Positions 24,327-35,171 of a stretch of DNA of 64,000 nt are shown here, piece after piece; within the stretch, counting starts at the first letter, position 1; every line of letters begins with the position of its first letter. The notes beneath the pieces were generated by a model. It was not told the DNA's origin, did not search any database, and worked only from the letters and a program-made list of their open reading frames with translations. The DNA comes from Candolleomyces eurysporus (Eukaryota; Basidiomycota; Agaricomycetes; Agaricales; Psathyrellaceae): positions 496,001 to 560,000 of the forward strand of contig JANBPK010000806.1 of NCBI GenBank assembly GCA_027579435.1, given 5' to 3'. A program made the position numbers and the translations under genes.

Positions 24327-24803
24327 CACTGGCAAAGGGTGCGATGGTGCCTTCAGGCATCATCGTGGGTTTCGTTTTATATGCAAAGCGGGTAGTGGAA
24401 TGCAGCTTACAGACTAAGATTTGAAATGGAAGGCGACGTCCATGGTTTGGAAGAAGGTAAGTTGGCCCAGCTATCCGCGATTTATTAAATCGCCAAGATG
24501 CGACTAGTCTAGTCAACCGCTGGGCCTCGGACTCTGAAACGAGCAAATGGCTCGGAGCGTAACTGAGCATTGGAGTTACGTTGGCATGCGCTGGAAAAGC
24601 GGATACTCCATCTCATTACCAAAAAAGAACTCGGGGATCTTTGGAGAGCAATACAGCTTCACACCGAGCCTGCGATAAAAGCGAGAAACGAGGATGCTAT
24701 TAGGGCATGCTTCTAAACTCCATGTTATCCACCGGGACGTAAAGAGGAAGGGAGAACGTACGTACATGACTGCAACGAAGAGTGGGGCAGCATACGAGTA
24801 TAC
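24327..24803. other. Intergenic between PEBP and LCL2 genes
   Basis: 477 bp. No ORF of protein-like composition. PEBP promoter side has TTTATATGCAAAG near 24379. Confidence 0.5.
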
Positions 24804-25204
24804 TCAAACCCCCTTCTTCATCAACCGCTCGATTTTCGAGCAGTCCGTGCCGCCTCGGACGCAAACGACGGCAGCTTCGTGTGGGTCCGAGACTTGAGAA
24901 CTACTAGGGATGAGGCATTTCACATCCTGCACATCGGGGCAAGGGCATTCTGAGGGCCGAGAAACGCAGTCAAGGGTCCCAGGACACAGATATTGAGAGC
25001 ATGGGACTAGAGGACCAGAGACATTCAGTATTAGATCAGGGGGTCCAGCTAGAACTACGAACCGCTCTCGGAAAATGAAGCCCATTGAGAGGAGCCTGAT
25101 CTCTGTTGTTGTTGCTGCTGTTGTCCAAAGAAATCTCCGAAAAATTGGAATTGGGCCGAGGCGATTCCAAAGAAAGCACAGAGCAGAAAGAGGACAGAGC
25201 GCAT
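24804..25204 (-). CDS. LCL2: Lcl2 (long chronological lifespan 2) family secreted protein
   Basis: Small secretory-pathway protein linked in yeast to ER-associated degradation and lifespan; molecular role unclear. Exons 25063-25204 and 24804-25006 give 345 nt (114 residues). Signal peptide [19 protein letters not shown], a Gln run (QQQQQQQ) typical of the family, then the Cys-rich core [32 protein letters not shown] and [20 protein letters not shown] single phase-1 intron falls just before the first core Cys. Length and Cys pattern match Lcl2. Confidence 0.9.
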
Positions 25205-25693
25205 TGTCAATGACTTTAAGGAACGTATAAAGGAAAGGGGGACTTGATATGATGATTGTCGTGTCGCAAGGCTGATCACGTTACCTACCTCGCCACGTTG
25301 CACAAAATTAAACGATGTTCAACATCTACCGCATTTGTCCTCGAGCCAAAATTCCAACGAAATCAACGCGATATTGTATCCAAGATGATTGTATATAAGG
25401 GCCTAACACCTAAACAATCGCTGGACCATTGACATGACATATAGGACTAGGTAAAAGAATCAAGATAGTACATGAGTGAAGGTCGTAAATGGTACAGATC
25501 CAATGGTGGACTCAAAGAGAGAACGGGTGCTTGGGGCTATAGAGATGATATGGCAAAAGATTGGGATAGATAGAATAGATTATTTGCGGCGAGAAGATAG
25601 AAAATGAGGATGATGGGTAATGGCAATGCAGCACGTCCGAATGAAGACCAAAATGCAAAAGACGAACCCAGAACCTGAGTACAATAAACACTC
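25205..25693. other. Intergenic: LCL2 promoter and 3' flank of next gene
   Basis: 489 bp. AT-rich and AG-rich around 25480-25610. No gene or repeat recognised. Confidence 0.5.
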
Positions 25694-26551
25694 CTACCCG
25701 ACCAGACCATCGCCACCGCCGTGCGTGTGCCACGACGATGGATCAGGATCGCTGTCGTCCGACAGAGCCAAAGGCGAAGGACGGTAAAACCCATAGCTTG
25801 AGGATAGGTCGATGGTGTCGTCCGCGAACCCGTTACCGAAAATCTTCTTCTGGTTGACGGGGAAGGTAGGTATGGCGTCGGCTGTCATCCGCTGCTTTCC
25901 TTTGGACGGAGAGGCAGACTTGGTGTGGAATTCGGCGAACAGGGAGGTGAGTTTGCGGATTTCACGCGGTGGCACGTCGTTTTCTTTGTCTGTTTCCGCG
26001 TCTGAGTCTGAGAGGGGTTCGTCCTCTGTCCATGTTTCATCACACCGGGACACGACGTCGTAGGGATCGCGATAGACGTCAAATCCAGGATAGTGCTCCG
26101 ATTGTGGGTCGGCCAATGGCGGCAGCTCGCGGGGAAGCTTTTCAAAGAAAAGGGGGTGCGGAGGTACGCCTCGGGAGCGCGTTGGGTTTGAGCTAGGTCC
26201 GGAAAGGGTGAGACGGGGAACAGGAGGGGGTGGCATTGCGCTGGTGCTCGGTATGCTCAGCTCCGGGGATGCCGCGAGATGGCTGGGGGCGGGGGCTCGA
26301 GACCTGGGTGTGCTGTCTACATCGCGGGGAGGCTGCTTGACACCACTGAAGTCGAGGACGCGGGCAGGACTGTTTGGGCCTGCGAGGACGGCAGCATAGT
26401 CGACGGGGGGAGCATCGAGGGCGCGGCGCTTGGGGCGGAGGGGACTGTGGCCTGGGCTGGTGGAGGGGGAGAGGGGCCGTTTGTTGTGGTTAGGGTTCAC
26501 TGGGAGAAAGGGGCGGAGGGGCAGCTCCTGCAGAGGGCCAGGACGACTCAT
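25694..26551 (-). CDS. Disordered basidiomycete protein with D-box and KEN box, candidate APC/C substrate
   Basis: Single-exon ORF of 285 residues, start at 26549-26551. The whole chain is Pro/Ser/acidic and looks disordered. Residues 13-21, RPFLPVNPN, fit the destruction-box consensus RxxLxxxxN. Residues 189-194, KENDVP, fit the KENxxP degron recognised by APC/C-Cdh1. Sites of the S/T-P-x-K/R type occur (SPLR at 36-39, SPSK at 214-217) next to a basic RPKRR stretch that could be nuclear localisation. The middle is strongly acidic (ETWTEDEPLSDSDAETDKE). I recognise no folded domain. The combination suggests a cell-cycle-controlled nuclear protein; this is inference from motifs, which are short and can arise by chance. 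Confidence 0.7.
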   Translation of the reverse strand: MSRPGPLQELPLRPFLPVNPNHNKRPLSPSTSPGHSPLRPKRRALDAPPVDYAAVLAGPNSPARVLDFSGVKQPPRDVDSTPRSRAPAPSHLAASPELSIPSTSAMPPPPVPRLTLSGPSSNPTRSRGVPPHPLFFEKLPRELPPLADPQSEHYPGFDVYRDPYDVVSRCDETWTEDEPLSDSDAETDKENDVPPREIRKLTSLFAEFHTKSASPSKGKQRMTADAIPTFPVNQKKIFGNGFADDTIDLSSSYGFYRPSPLALSDDSDPDPSSWHTHGGGDGLVG

Positions 26552-26731
26552 GGGTAGCAGAGAACCAGAGGGCGCAGATTCGCGGGGCGGCTTAAGAGGA
26601 TGTTGCGGACAAAAATCAAAATTCCAAAATTACTATCGAACAAGGCCCGCCCAATGCCGCGTGGCAAACATGTCACGTTCGCGTGACGTCACGCGTCGAA
26701 CTCGTCACGCTATCTTTGCTTTGTCTACCAC

Positions 26732-29700
26732 TTACGCCCCCGTCTTCATCATAACATCAAANTACTCCCGTGCCGGTTGCATTCGGCCGCCCCAGCACTA
26801 TGTTCCCCGACGGCGTCTTCAGATCGTCGTAGTCTCCGTACAGCGTCGCGTCCGACAGGAACGCCGCAGTCGTCTCGTACGATGCCTTCAGCAGCGGCGA
26901 CGGGTTCGTCGAGATCCCTTTGCGGTTGAACGGCTTGTATCCTCCATCAAACGTCTAGCAGATAGACTCGTATCAGCTCGGCGATTTTCGATCCTGACAG
27001 CCACTCACCATGTAGTCAGCAATCAGTTCCAGATGTCGACGATCCACCTGGATGCTGTAAGCTGCGAAGACGCCTCCCACCTCCTTCAGAATTGCCGCAC
27101 GGGCCATCTCGACGCCATATGTCTTGAGGATCGCATAGATGTCGTTCGAGTAGATGTCGTCTTCCTCCAGAATACTCTCCTCTGCGCTCGCAGAAAACTC
27201 CCACATTCCTCGCAAGTTGGAACCGTTTGTCGTCAGCTAGACGGTAGCCACTCGTCCATTAGCCGTCGGCTATCCCATTGTGCGAGTCAACGCACCTTGA
27301 TCAGCGGCTCAACGCCCTTCTTGTTGTCTTCCTTTGACTGGAAGCAATCTGCGATTCCCGGGATTTCGCGAATAATGGCCGCTCGACAGGTTCGCTCAAC
27401 AATGCCAACAAAGAGAAGCTTGGGCATATCAGGTCGGAACTGGAGAACACCCCCTTGTCAACTTTAACCCCGATGAAATAAAGGAACGCTTCTTACCTCA
27501 ACCTGGAATGTGCACTTCGCTTCGTCAAAGTCAAAGGAGACGGCATGTGGAAGATGCCCCTGGAAGATGTCCGAAGTTTTGGAAACCAATTGTTTGAAGC
27601 TAAGCTGCTTTTTGTCCAACCGCGCCGTTTTCCGTTGTCCTTCGTCCGCACTGCCATCGTCCGAAGCATAGGCGGCCTCGATCTCGGCATCATTGAAAGC
27701 CTCAGCGTCACTATCCTCATCGTCATCGCTCTCATACGTCGCCTGCTGCTTCTTCTGCCTGGCTCTCTTCTCGTCGTCAGCGTCACCATCACCAGCTTCA
27801 CTCTCTTCGTCGGCACCCCTCTTTTTCCTTCCACCTCCTTCACCTTCGTCTTCCGCATCATCGTCGTTCCCTCCTTCCCTAGATCGAACAGTCTTGCCTT
27901 TCCCGAGCTCGGCTATCTGCCCTTTAAGATCAGCGTCCAACCTCTTGAGTTCATTCTGAAGCTCCTTCTTCAGAATCAAAGGGAACCTGGTCGCAAAGAC
28001 CGCCAAAATATCCGAGGGCCCCACATCGTGCTCAGCCATGTACTCGTCCTTCGGGAAGAATTGAATCTCCACCGTAAACTGCGTTCGCCGTGCCTCGCCT
28101 TGGACCCTCAGCTGCTCATGCACAGTCACCCTTTCAACGAGCTGCGACAGTGTGACTCTGCTCGCCCGCTTGCAGAACATGTCGACGTCCTCTGCGGCAG
28201 TACCAGGCCTGATCTTCATCGTCATCGAAGGCGTTTTTGGTTTTTGCGAGGCTGTCATAACAATCTCACGAAGTCGAGGAATACCCAGCGTGACATTAGC
28301 AGCACCGTGACCTAGACCGCAAAATTTTAAATGATTAGCCATTAATCAAAAAACTCCCATACGTACCAGCGAAATGGAAAGTGTTGAGGGTCATTTGAGT
28401 GGACGGTTCTCCAACACTATTCCGCTCAGTCAGAAGATCATCATTAAAAAATAAAAACAACAGCTCACCCTTGGGACGCCAAAAGACCAACCGCCTCACC
28501 AGGCTCCACCAAACTCCTCATATACTTCACGTTCATCAACAGACGGAAATTCTGAGGATGCAGCAACGCCCTTCGAGTCTGGAATGGACGATCGCCATCC
28601 GTCTCTCCCAGTAGATGATCGGGGTTCGCATCAATGTACTGATTGACTGCAGTGGCGAATGCCTCAGACGTGCTTCCCAGATACCGACTCGGGCTGTGTA
28701 GTGACAGGACAGGGTCATACTTGTCCCTCTTCGCAGGTTTGTTCTTGTTCGGCCTGTCCAAAGACTTCTTGAGAACCTTCTTCATGTACGACGAAGCCGT
28801 AGTCTGATCCACAACTCCCTGGATGTTGACGGGTTTCAGCTTCCGCGCGACCGAGATCTGGTTCTGGGCAATGAACGAGAACTGCTGGATGTGCTTCTGC
28901 TTGGTCACATCGAGCGCGTCTCCACCATACACGAACTGGTACACGGAGTTATCGCTGCCCCGGACGGTATGGTCGTAATGCACTCGAATCCCTTCCAGGT
29001 GCTTGATAAGACAACGTTGCAGGTACCCGGAACGAGACGTCTTGACAGCGGTATCAATGAGACCTTCTCGGCCTGCCATACAATGGAAGTAGAACTCTTG
29101 CGGCTTGATACCTGTCAAGAAACGGCTCGCGACATATCCGCCGGCAATGGCCCTGGTTTCGAAAGGTTTGAAAGAAGGAAGCGTCTTCCCGCTAACCATA
29201 ACGGGCACACGTCGGCCTTCCAATTCCTGTTGTCCGAGGGAGCACGAAATCTGTCTTGCGTTAACGGCAGATCCCTTGGCACCAGAAAGCGTCATCGTTT
29301 GCATGTGGTTCTGGGGGAATTTCCGGAGGAGTTCGTTGGGCAAGCAGGCATCGGAGATGGAAGAAGTGAGTTTGGAGAGTTTGGTCTTGACCGTCACGTC
29401 CAGTCCAGCCATCTTGTTGTCGTCGCGGAGTACGGTTTCCAGGAGGCCCCGCAATTGCGCAGGAACTTCTTCCGGTGGTACACCACTGAGCGATGGGAAG
29501 TTTTCGATGGCACCCTCCGTGCCGAGGTTTCGTCCTTTGTGTATGAGGTCTTTCCGCTTCCGGTCCCCAGTTGGCGTTAGAATAAGGTCGTCCATTCGAC
29601 AAGTGAATGCCCGATGCTGAAGGAACTTTGTGAACAGTCTGCTGAGGATACCCAACAGTTTCCCGGCCACATCGGCACCGTAGAGCTCGTAGACTGAATG

Positions 29701-32700
29701 AACGAGACCATAGTCGGAAGCACCGAACGCTGCCTTATCCAAAACACCGCAGAGGAGTTCGCCGTCCATGAAGAGGACCTGATCTTCCTTGGAATCCTTG
29801 CCCCACAATACACCAGGAACCTTAGTCTTCGCCTTGAGATTTAGACCTTCGTAAGGTTTTGGCGTGATGTTCTTCAGGACCGTCGAAATCTGGTGACCGG
29901 ATAAGCTTGCGAACTGGACAATATGGTTGAGACATTACATACGATCTGCTTTCCTGTCCAAAGCGGTTTAGGTTTCCATATTGTTGGCGGCAACGTGACC
30001 AACCGGGAATTCGAGTCACGGTCGTCCTCCGGTCTCAAGGCACCATAGAGAAGCTGGAAGTATTCTTCCCGAGTAAAGAATGCGTCCTGGCTGGTCATCC
30101 AGACACCGGCTACTACATGATCCTGAATGAGACCACGGAGAGGGTTACCAGACGTTGGTACAAGATACTGGTTATCAGTGTTGGCAATAAAGTAAGACTC
30201 GGCGCGAGCAACATGATTTTCTGTGGGAAAGCTGTGAGATAGCCACTGACAGCACCGAACGAGACTACGCACGAGGGAAATGGATGTTCATTTCTGAAAA
30301 GTCATCAGTCAATAACCCGTATGAAAGTTGATATTGTTACGCACCGTCTCCATCGAAATCGGCTGAGTCGAGAGAGAATTAGTCTACATTATACTGCTAA
30401 GATTACTTAGCAAGCGCACCGTTATATGAGTTACTGTGAAAACCGTGAGCAGTAGCACATCACATAGAAGACTTGACGCATACCAGTTGGCATAGTGCAT
30501 TCGAATAGTCTTTTCACCTTGCAGCACCTTGGCTCGATGTGCCATCATACTAGGCTTATGCAACGTAGGCTGCCGATTGAGGATCAAGATGTCCCCATCC
30601 TGCAGATGCCTGTAAACCTTCTTGTTGACCGCAGGCGTTCGGGTATACAAACCCTTCTTCCCAGTGGTTTGGTCACCTTGAGGGGTCATCAATTGGTTCG
30701 CAATGGCAGTCCGCTGTTCGACAGTGAGTTTATCCTGCATACCGAAGTATCAGTGTATTAGTTCAACAGACGGAATGTAATGAAGTTACCAATGACTGCT
30801 GACGGCCATCCTCGTATTCGACCATGCTCGCACCAGGATATCCGTGAGGACCGGTAATTACTCGTTGGCGCATTTCATGGAAGTTGGCTGCGGTAACAGG
30901 TTCGGGGAAGGTCAATTTTCGAGCGAAGACAGGTGGAATTCCGATTTCGTTCGGTTCAATGTTAACCTCTGGTGAGATGACGGAACGCGCTGCGTAGTTT
31001 ACACGTTTTCCCTGAGCAAATGCAGATATTAGTAGACGATAAATACGAAAGAAGTTGAGCAGCAGACCATCATATTCTTCCGGAACAGACCCTCTTTCTT
31101 CTCGAGTCCTTGCTTCACACCTGCAGGAGGCAGCTTCCCTTGTCGGACGGGTTGAGGATTTTTATTGCTATCCATGAAGCTATTCACATCGACTTGCATC
31201 TGGATCAAGCGGTCCAGCAGAGCGCTCATCAACGTTTTCCGGTTCGCTTCATCAAAGCTTTCGCCCTTTGTCGACGCAGCTTTGAGGTCGATGTTGATGT
31301 CTCGTAATCGATAGGCAGTATTCAGAACTCGAGCAAGCAGTTCGTTTTGGGGATGCTCGAAAAGGGTTTCACCCATTTTCGCTGGTGGACGGAATCGGGT
31401 TGGGGAGACGGGAACGACTTCCAAGAAAAACATGTCTGCGCTTGCGATGGAGAGTTGGTCGGCCGTTACTGGCGCATGAGGGCCATGGCGGCCAAACAAC
31501 AAAGAGCACATCACCGTCTCGTTTTTGAACAAACGACGTAAGTGGGCACGGCATTCTTCTGGTGCCATGACACGCTCATTCCTTCCACGAGTGGTTTTGA
31601 CTTTTCCATTGGCTGCGCGAGGGAGGTTTTTCTCGGCAGCGTTTTGAGAGGTCTGGCGTTCCTCGTCAGTTTCATCCTCATCCTCATCTACCAAACTTTC
31701 GCCTTCTCCTTCATCCTCTTCAGAGCTCCCGTCTTCATCCATATCAACGTCATCTTGTATTGGTCTACCATTTTGAGCGGAATACGTCGTCGCCTTTTCT
31801 GCAAGAAGGACATCGGGTCGTTTTCGATTAAGTTGGGCTTTCTGCTTCGGAGACAAGTCGTACTCGATGATTTTGGTGTGTCCTTCCTTCCGGAATGTAT
31901 AAGCGTGACTAGAATTGCATTGAGTGACGAAGCTTTGACCCCAAAAGCGGCACATACGAATAGCAATCAGCATTTTGGCATTTCTTCATTATTGAATTGC
32001 GAAGGAAGTCCTGGATTATCTCTTTCCGCATCTGGTACGACGTTTCGTTTTTGTAGTCGTCGCGAGTGTTCTTGGTTCGGGATAGATGGATGGCGACGTA
32101 GAGGTTTATTCGAGCCATGAATTGTTCTGGCGTCTCGTCTGGTACGTCGTTGTCCTCTCCGGCCATTTCCACATCTTCGCCCTCCTCCCCTGCCTTCCCT
32201 TTGCCTTTTGAAGAAGGTTTCGTCTGCAGATGGAGATCATCCACACCCGATGCAGCATCAACAAGACCTCTCTCCAACAGTCTGAGCTTGGCCATGTATT
32301 TCCAAAGCTAAAGAAAGCAATACTCAGGCTGGATTCCCTAGAGACGGGGTTTGGAACGTACCACCGTCCGACTCATTTTGAATTTATGGCAAAACATGCA
32401 GCATCCACGCAGAAGGTTGTACATGTTCCCCATGAACAAGGGATGGAAAACAGGTGCGGGCAATTCTATATGCCCAAAATGCCCGGGGCATGTGAAGTAG
32501 GTCAGATGGCAAGTCGCGCAGCTAAAATTGGTTCAGTAAGCTGCCAGACCACGACGACCTTTCACGCACATATCTGAACGATCGTGGGGACCCAAAGCAG
32601 GGTCATACAGCCCTCCAATATTCGGTCTGTTCAGATCATCGAGCAGGACGGGGTTGACAATTTGTTTGACGGATATCCGTCGGATGTCCTCCGCTGACAA

Positions 32701-32754
32701 GAAGGAAAACGAGATGGCGGAGACTGTTGCAGGCAGTGAGTGGGCGACGTTCAT
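26732..32754 (-). CDS. RPA190: RNA polymerase I largest subunit (Rpa190/A190)
   Basis: Catalytic subunit that makes the large rRNA precursor. Start at 32752-32754 ([13 protein letters not shown]). The N-terminal clamp zinc-binding region has [12 protein letters not shown] and later [13 protein letters not shown]. An acidic insert follows ([16 protein letters not shown]). The bridge region is preceded by [17 protein letters not shown]. The Mg-binding loop NADFDGDEMNIHFP is assembled from three microexons (30420-30433, 30345-30362, 30273-30293). Then come [13 protein letters not shown] and [19 protein letters not shown] segments, and the trigger loop [21 protein letters not shown]. The jaw carries another acidic Lys-rich stretch (28 kb). 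The C-terminus ends FDVMMKTGA at 26732; the N at 26762 breaks the frame there and looks like an artefact. Very secure identification; some exon edges not settled. Confidence 0.95.
26762..26762. other. N inside RPA190 last exon, probable one-base placeholder
   Basis: Read as written, the minus-strand frame meets a stop right after the N. Dropping the N gives [11 protein letters not shown] and a TAA at 26732-26734, a natural C-terminus. Confidence 0.75.
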
Positions 32755-32913
32755 GGTGGTGGTATTAGATTGAGAGGGGAGAGACTATTGAGTCGTGCAT
32801 AAAGGCAACAACTTTCAAGTTTCAATATCAAAGTTCGTCTCCTCTTTACTTTTTTTGAGCACGTGAACTCTCATCAAAATTACATCACTTAAATTACACG
32901 CGGTTCACTATAG

Positions 32914-34087
32914 CTATCGTCCATGTCTGCTCATCGTCCTCGACACTCCAGGCTTCCCAGACTTCACCTTCTGAGCCATTTCTGACACTAAATTCGCTAT
33001 CAACCCGTTGTACGTCTCCGAATCCTGCTGCAACGCATCCCGCGACTGCAGCAAGTAGGTAAGGACGTTAGATGTGCCTGCCGTTTGCATCTTCAGGTCT
33101 GTCAGGATTCGTTCGAGGTTGGGTAGTGGCTGCATCGTCAAATATTCTATACATAGAGCATGAATAATATTGCCACAACTTCTTCAGGGGTAGCAGCTCA
33201 CCTGGATCGAGCTCCAAGAGCCTGTTTATCTTCGAGGTGTCAAGCACTGGTTTCGGCCCAAACTGGGCAACAATATTGCTTTGAGGCCCACCAACGGGCT
33301 GAGGTGTGCCAGAACGAGAAGGGTGGTTGGATCCACTAGGGGAATTCCTGAATCCGCGTTCTGGGGGAGCGGACATAGGTCGGGTCCGGATTTCCAATGT
33401 CGGTAAAGGCTTGCCATTGGCCTTTGGCAAGACTTCGTCGAGGTTAACTGGAATCCCGAGCGAGATTAGGTGCTGGCGTCGTATTCGAGATCGGGTCCAA
33501 TTCGTTGGTCTCGTAGATGAGGGTGCTTGTAAGAGTAGCTTGTGCATTTGGCGACTACGACTTATGTTAGGCGTGCTTCAATAAAATGAACAGCTACGAA
33601 CTCACCTCGAAGGATTCACTAATATCTGGCCTACCCCCTCCACCTCTCGCATTGGGTCATCTGTTGTGATTCTTGAGATATCTTCAGTTGCCCATATCGG
33701 ATTCAGCGTATCGTACACTTCCTCCTGAATGTCTTGATACGAAGAGGTTGGGTCGAGTTGGATGGGCTTCCATGATCTGTGAAAGGAGGGACCGGCAACT
33801 GCTATTGGATCTTGGAAGACAGCATTTTGAAAAGCGGATTCAGGTGCAATATCGGCGGCCTCTTCAAAGTCTTCAAAATCGCCAAAGTCATCGTCCTTGG
33901 CCTCAAACTGCGCATTGTCGACGGGAGGCCCAAAGTCGTCAAAGTCATTAAACGGGGCGTCATCAAAATCGTCCTCTAGTGTGAGGGGTGCTGGTGGCTT
34001 TCGCTTTGGCTCTGATGGCGGTGCAGGCTTTTCCAGAGCTGGTTCAGGTGTTGCCCAGACTGAAGCGCCAAAGAGATCGTCGTCCAT
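32914..34087 (-). CDS. Laa2-like (DUF5102 type) AP-1 accessory protein
   Basis: Probable cytosolic partner of the AP-1 clathrin adaptor. Start at 34085-34087 (MDDDLFGASVWATPEPA). The N-terminal third is acidic with repeated aromatic motifs DDFGDFEDFEEA and FNDFDDFGPP, of the kind that bind the AP-1 gamma-ear domain. A middle region LEIRTRPMSAPPERGFRN is disordered. The C-terminus is helical: LEPDPG-like linker, then PLPNLERILTDLKMQ, SNVLTYLLQSRDALQQDSE and NGLIANLVSEMAQKVK. Introns near 33590 and 33160-33200. Family assignment rests on recall of the fungal DUF5102/Laa2 pattern, without a search; a generic coiled-coil trafficking protein is the alternative. Confidence 0.65.
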
Positions 34088-34233
34088 GATTACAGTGAGG
34101 AATAACGCGAGTGTAGTGCTGCATGGATACCTGTGCCCAACCTGGTTGTTGCAAAGGTTGGAGTTTGCTGGTGTTTGCTAGTGACCTCCGGCGATTTTGA
34201 TGCAAGCTTTCCTCCGCTCCGCCAGAAGGTGAA

Positions 34234-35166
34234 ATGCACTCCTCCTCCCCCGTCGATCACAATTTCATATTTGCATCCCTCGGATCGAAAACACCCACCA
34301 CTACGAGGAAAGTACACATTCATCGACTAAACGATATCTTCCATCTCAGCCTTCAGAGGCAAGACTTTCAGCGCGCAAGCCGAGCCTGGGCCATTCTCGC
34401 AAGATGCAAAGAATTCGACTGGATGTCCATGTGGATGTCCGGGTTGTTGCTTCTTCGAGGAGATCTACCGAAAGACGTGCCTTTTGAAAAACTGGAATTT
34501 CTTCGTACGATGATGCTGCAAAATACTCGCGAGGTTCTTACTTTTCCCCCTGTATCCGAGTCCAACGGCTAAGTTGCACTCTCATCATAGCGCGAAGTTA
34601 TTCTTCAGGAACTACTGTTCGGCTTGATACTTCGCGGAGAACACAGAGAAGCGCTTAATCAGCTGGAACTGTAAGGCCCTCATTATCATTGTTGTTTCCA
34701 TGCGCCCTACTCAAGCACGGCAGATATCTACCGGCTTTCCCTTACCACGATAACCCCACATTACATACTTATGCGGGGTTGCTATCACTGTATCTTGCGC
34801 AACCGTCTCCAGATTCAGGTGAGAAATGTATGTTGAAGGCTCCATTACCTCTTGCCGACACTATCTTGCGCAGTGACTTCCGCCTTCGACCCCATTCTAC
34901 TGCGCGATGCACAAGCACATCTGGACCAAGCCAAGAAGCTAGATCCAGAAAANCGTCGTGGCTACAACCTTCCTCGCAAAGGTATTCTCCCCCATCGCAT
35001 TCTCATTCTCTCTCCTAGCTAAATCTCGTCACATATGTAGATAATACTACTTGAAGCAGCCCAAAAGCTCGCCTCGTCTTCCCAAGCTCTCGCGGAATCC
35101 GATGACGAGATCGAGATGCGGAATGCAGATTTGACAAGTCCAAGAGCAAAACGAACACGCATTTAA
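34234..35166 (+). CDS. RRN11: Probable RNA polymerase I core-factor subunit Rrn11
   Basis: Rrn11 with Rrn6 and Rrn7 forms the core factor that loads Pol I at rDNA promoters. Exons 34234-34533, 34591-34670, 34724-34818, 34874-34981 and 35041-35166 total 708 nt (235 residues) once the N at 34953 is dropped. Seen: KVHIHRLNDIFHLSLQRQDF followed by RASRAWAILARCKEFDW, a TPR-like helical repeat that matches the Rrn11 pattern as I recall it, then LQELLFGLILRGEHREALN and LHTYAGLLSLYLAQP (more TPR-like helices), and QAHLDQAKKLDPEN. It ends PRAKRTRI. The call rests on pattern memory; another TPR protein is possible. Its stop lies only 5 bp from the RIX1 stop on the other strand. Confidence 0.62.
34953..34953. 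other. N inside RRN11 exon 4, probable one-base placeholder
   Basis: The exon keeps frame (LDPENVVATTFLAK) only if the N is removed; with it the total CDS is 709 nt, not divisible by three. Confidence 0.8.
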
Positions 35167-35171
35167 ACCGA

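Noticed and set aside
26430..27467. Long plus-strand ORF opposite the RPA190 3' end
   Set aside because: Antisense to conserved RPA190 coding sequence and to the KEN-box gene; composition is Arg/Ser-rich as expected from reverse reading.
31542..32120. 192-residue plus-strand ORF
   Set aside because: Antisense to RPA190 acidic insert; Phe/Leu-rich because it mirrors Glu/Lys codons.
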